Assembly: GCA_964344215.1 (NCBI GenBank)
Contig: CAYFMP010000086.1
Span: 1-14,476, forward strand
DNA from: CAYFMP01 sp964344215
Lineage (GTDB): Bacteria; Pseudomonadota; Alphaproteobacteria; Rhodospirillales; Casp-alpha2
Length of the DNA stretch: 14,476 bases
Direction: 5' to 3'
The notes beneath the pieces were generated by a model. The model was not told where the DNA came from and did no database searches. It saw only the letters and a program-made list of their open reading frames with translations. The position numbers were made by a program, and so were the translations under genes. Below, piece after piece: positions 14,403 to 14,476 of this stretch; the stretch's first letter is position 1, and every line of letters starts with the position of its first letter.

Positions 14403-14436
14403 TCTAATATCTATAGTAATACCATCCGACATTAAC
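14403..14436 (-). promoter_or_regulatory. AT-rich probable promoter region of merF
   Basis: A distinctly AT-rich patch, 40-70 bases before the merF start, in a GC-rich neighbourhood. On the minus strand TTAATG and TATTAG are about 20 bases apart, a long spacing like that of MerR-type promoters, but I see no convincing MerR dyad between them. The -10/-35 assignment is tentative. Confidence 0.25.
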
Positions 14437-14476
14437 ACTGACCTGTGTGGGCCCATTTTCGCATTCCGATGGACAT

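Noticed and set aside
14432..14476. Minus-strand ATG at 14476 followed by 13 more codons and a TAA.
   Set aside because: It is too short and cut by the window edge; it could be the tail of a gene outside or nothing. No support either way.

Overview
This window looks like chromosome of a high-G+C alphaproteobacterium, probably a Rhodospirillales-type lineage. That assignment is an inference. It rests on the high G+C, the A1-type aa3 oxidase operon with DUF983 behind subunit III, the thrC/M16-peptidase pair with a 4-base GTGA overlap, and an alphaproteobacterial-style Zur operator. I saw no tRNA, rRNA, CRISPR array, insertion sequence or prophage, and no gene-free stretch longer than about 290 bases.

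Layout. (1) 98-2401 (+): membrane-anchored, three-PAS hybrid-less sensor histidine kinase, with no response regulator in view. (2) 5076-2423 (-): threonine synthase thrC and an M16 zinc peptidase, translationally coupled. The thrC start lies in a hairpin that also covers its Shine-Dalgarno. (3) 5295-6220 (+): a Zur-type operator followed by a lone ZnuA-like zinc-binding protein without znuB or znuC. (4) 9226-6204 (-): a cluster of four genes: a 28-residue single-pass membrane protein, a DUF420/CtaM-like protein, a divergent heme-copper-oxidase subunit-I-like protein that lacks the TM VII copper His pair, and heme O synthase ctaB, which is crossed by a 10-N assembly gap. (5) 9514-13920 (+), divergent from (4): the cytochrome c oxidase operon ctaC-ctaD-ctaG-ctaE-DUF983. 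(6) 14365-13931 (-): a MerF mercury transporter and a GDCCVxC-family Cys-rich protein, convergent on the oxidase operon.

How it fits together. Groups 4 and 5 share a 287-bp divergent control region and form one respiratory module. ctaC, ctaD and ctaE encode the aa3 core. CtaG delivers CuB, CtaB makes heme O (the precursor of heme A), and DUF420 is related to an oxidase biogenesis factor. The subunit-I-like protein and the tiny membrane protein beside it are the least understood parts. They are the best candidates here for an undescribed assembly or accessory system. The Zur-controlled ZnuA and the MerF pair are metal-handling genes placed at the two edges of the module.
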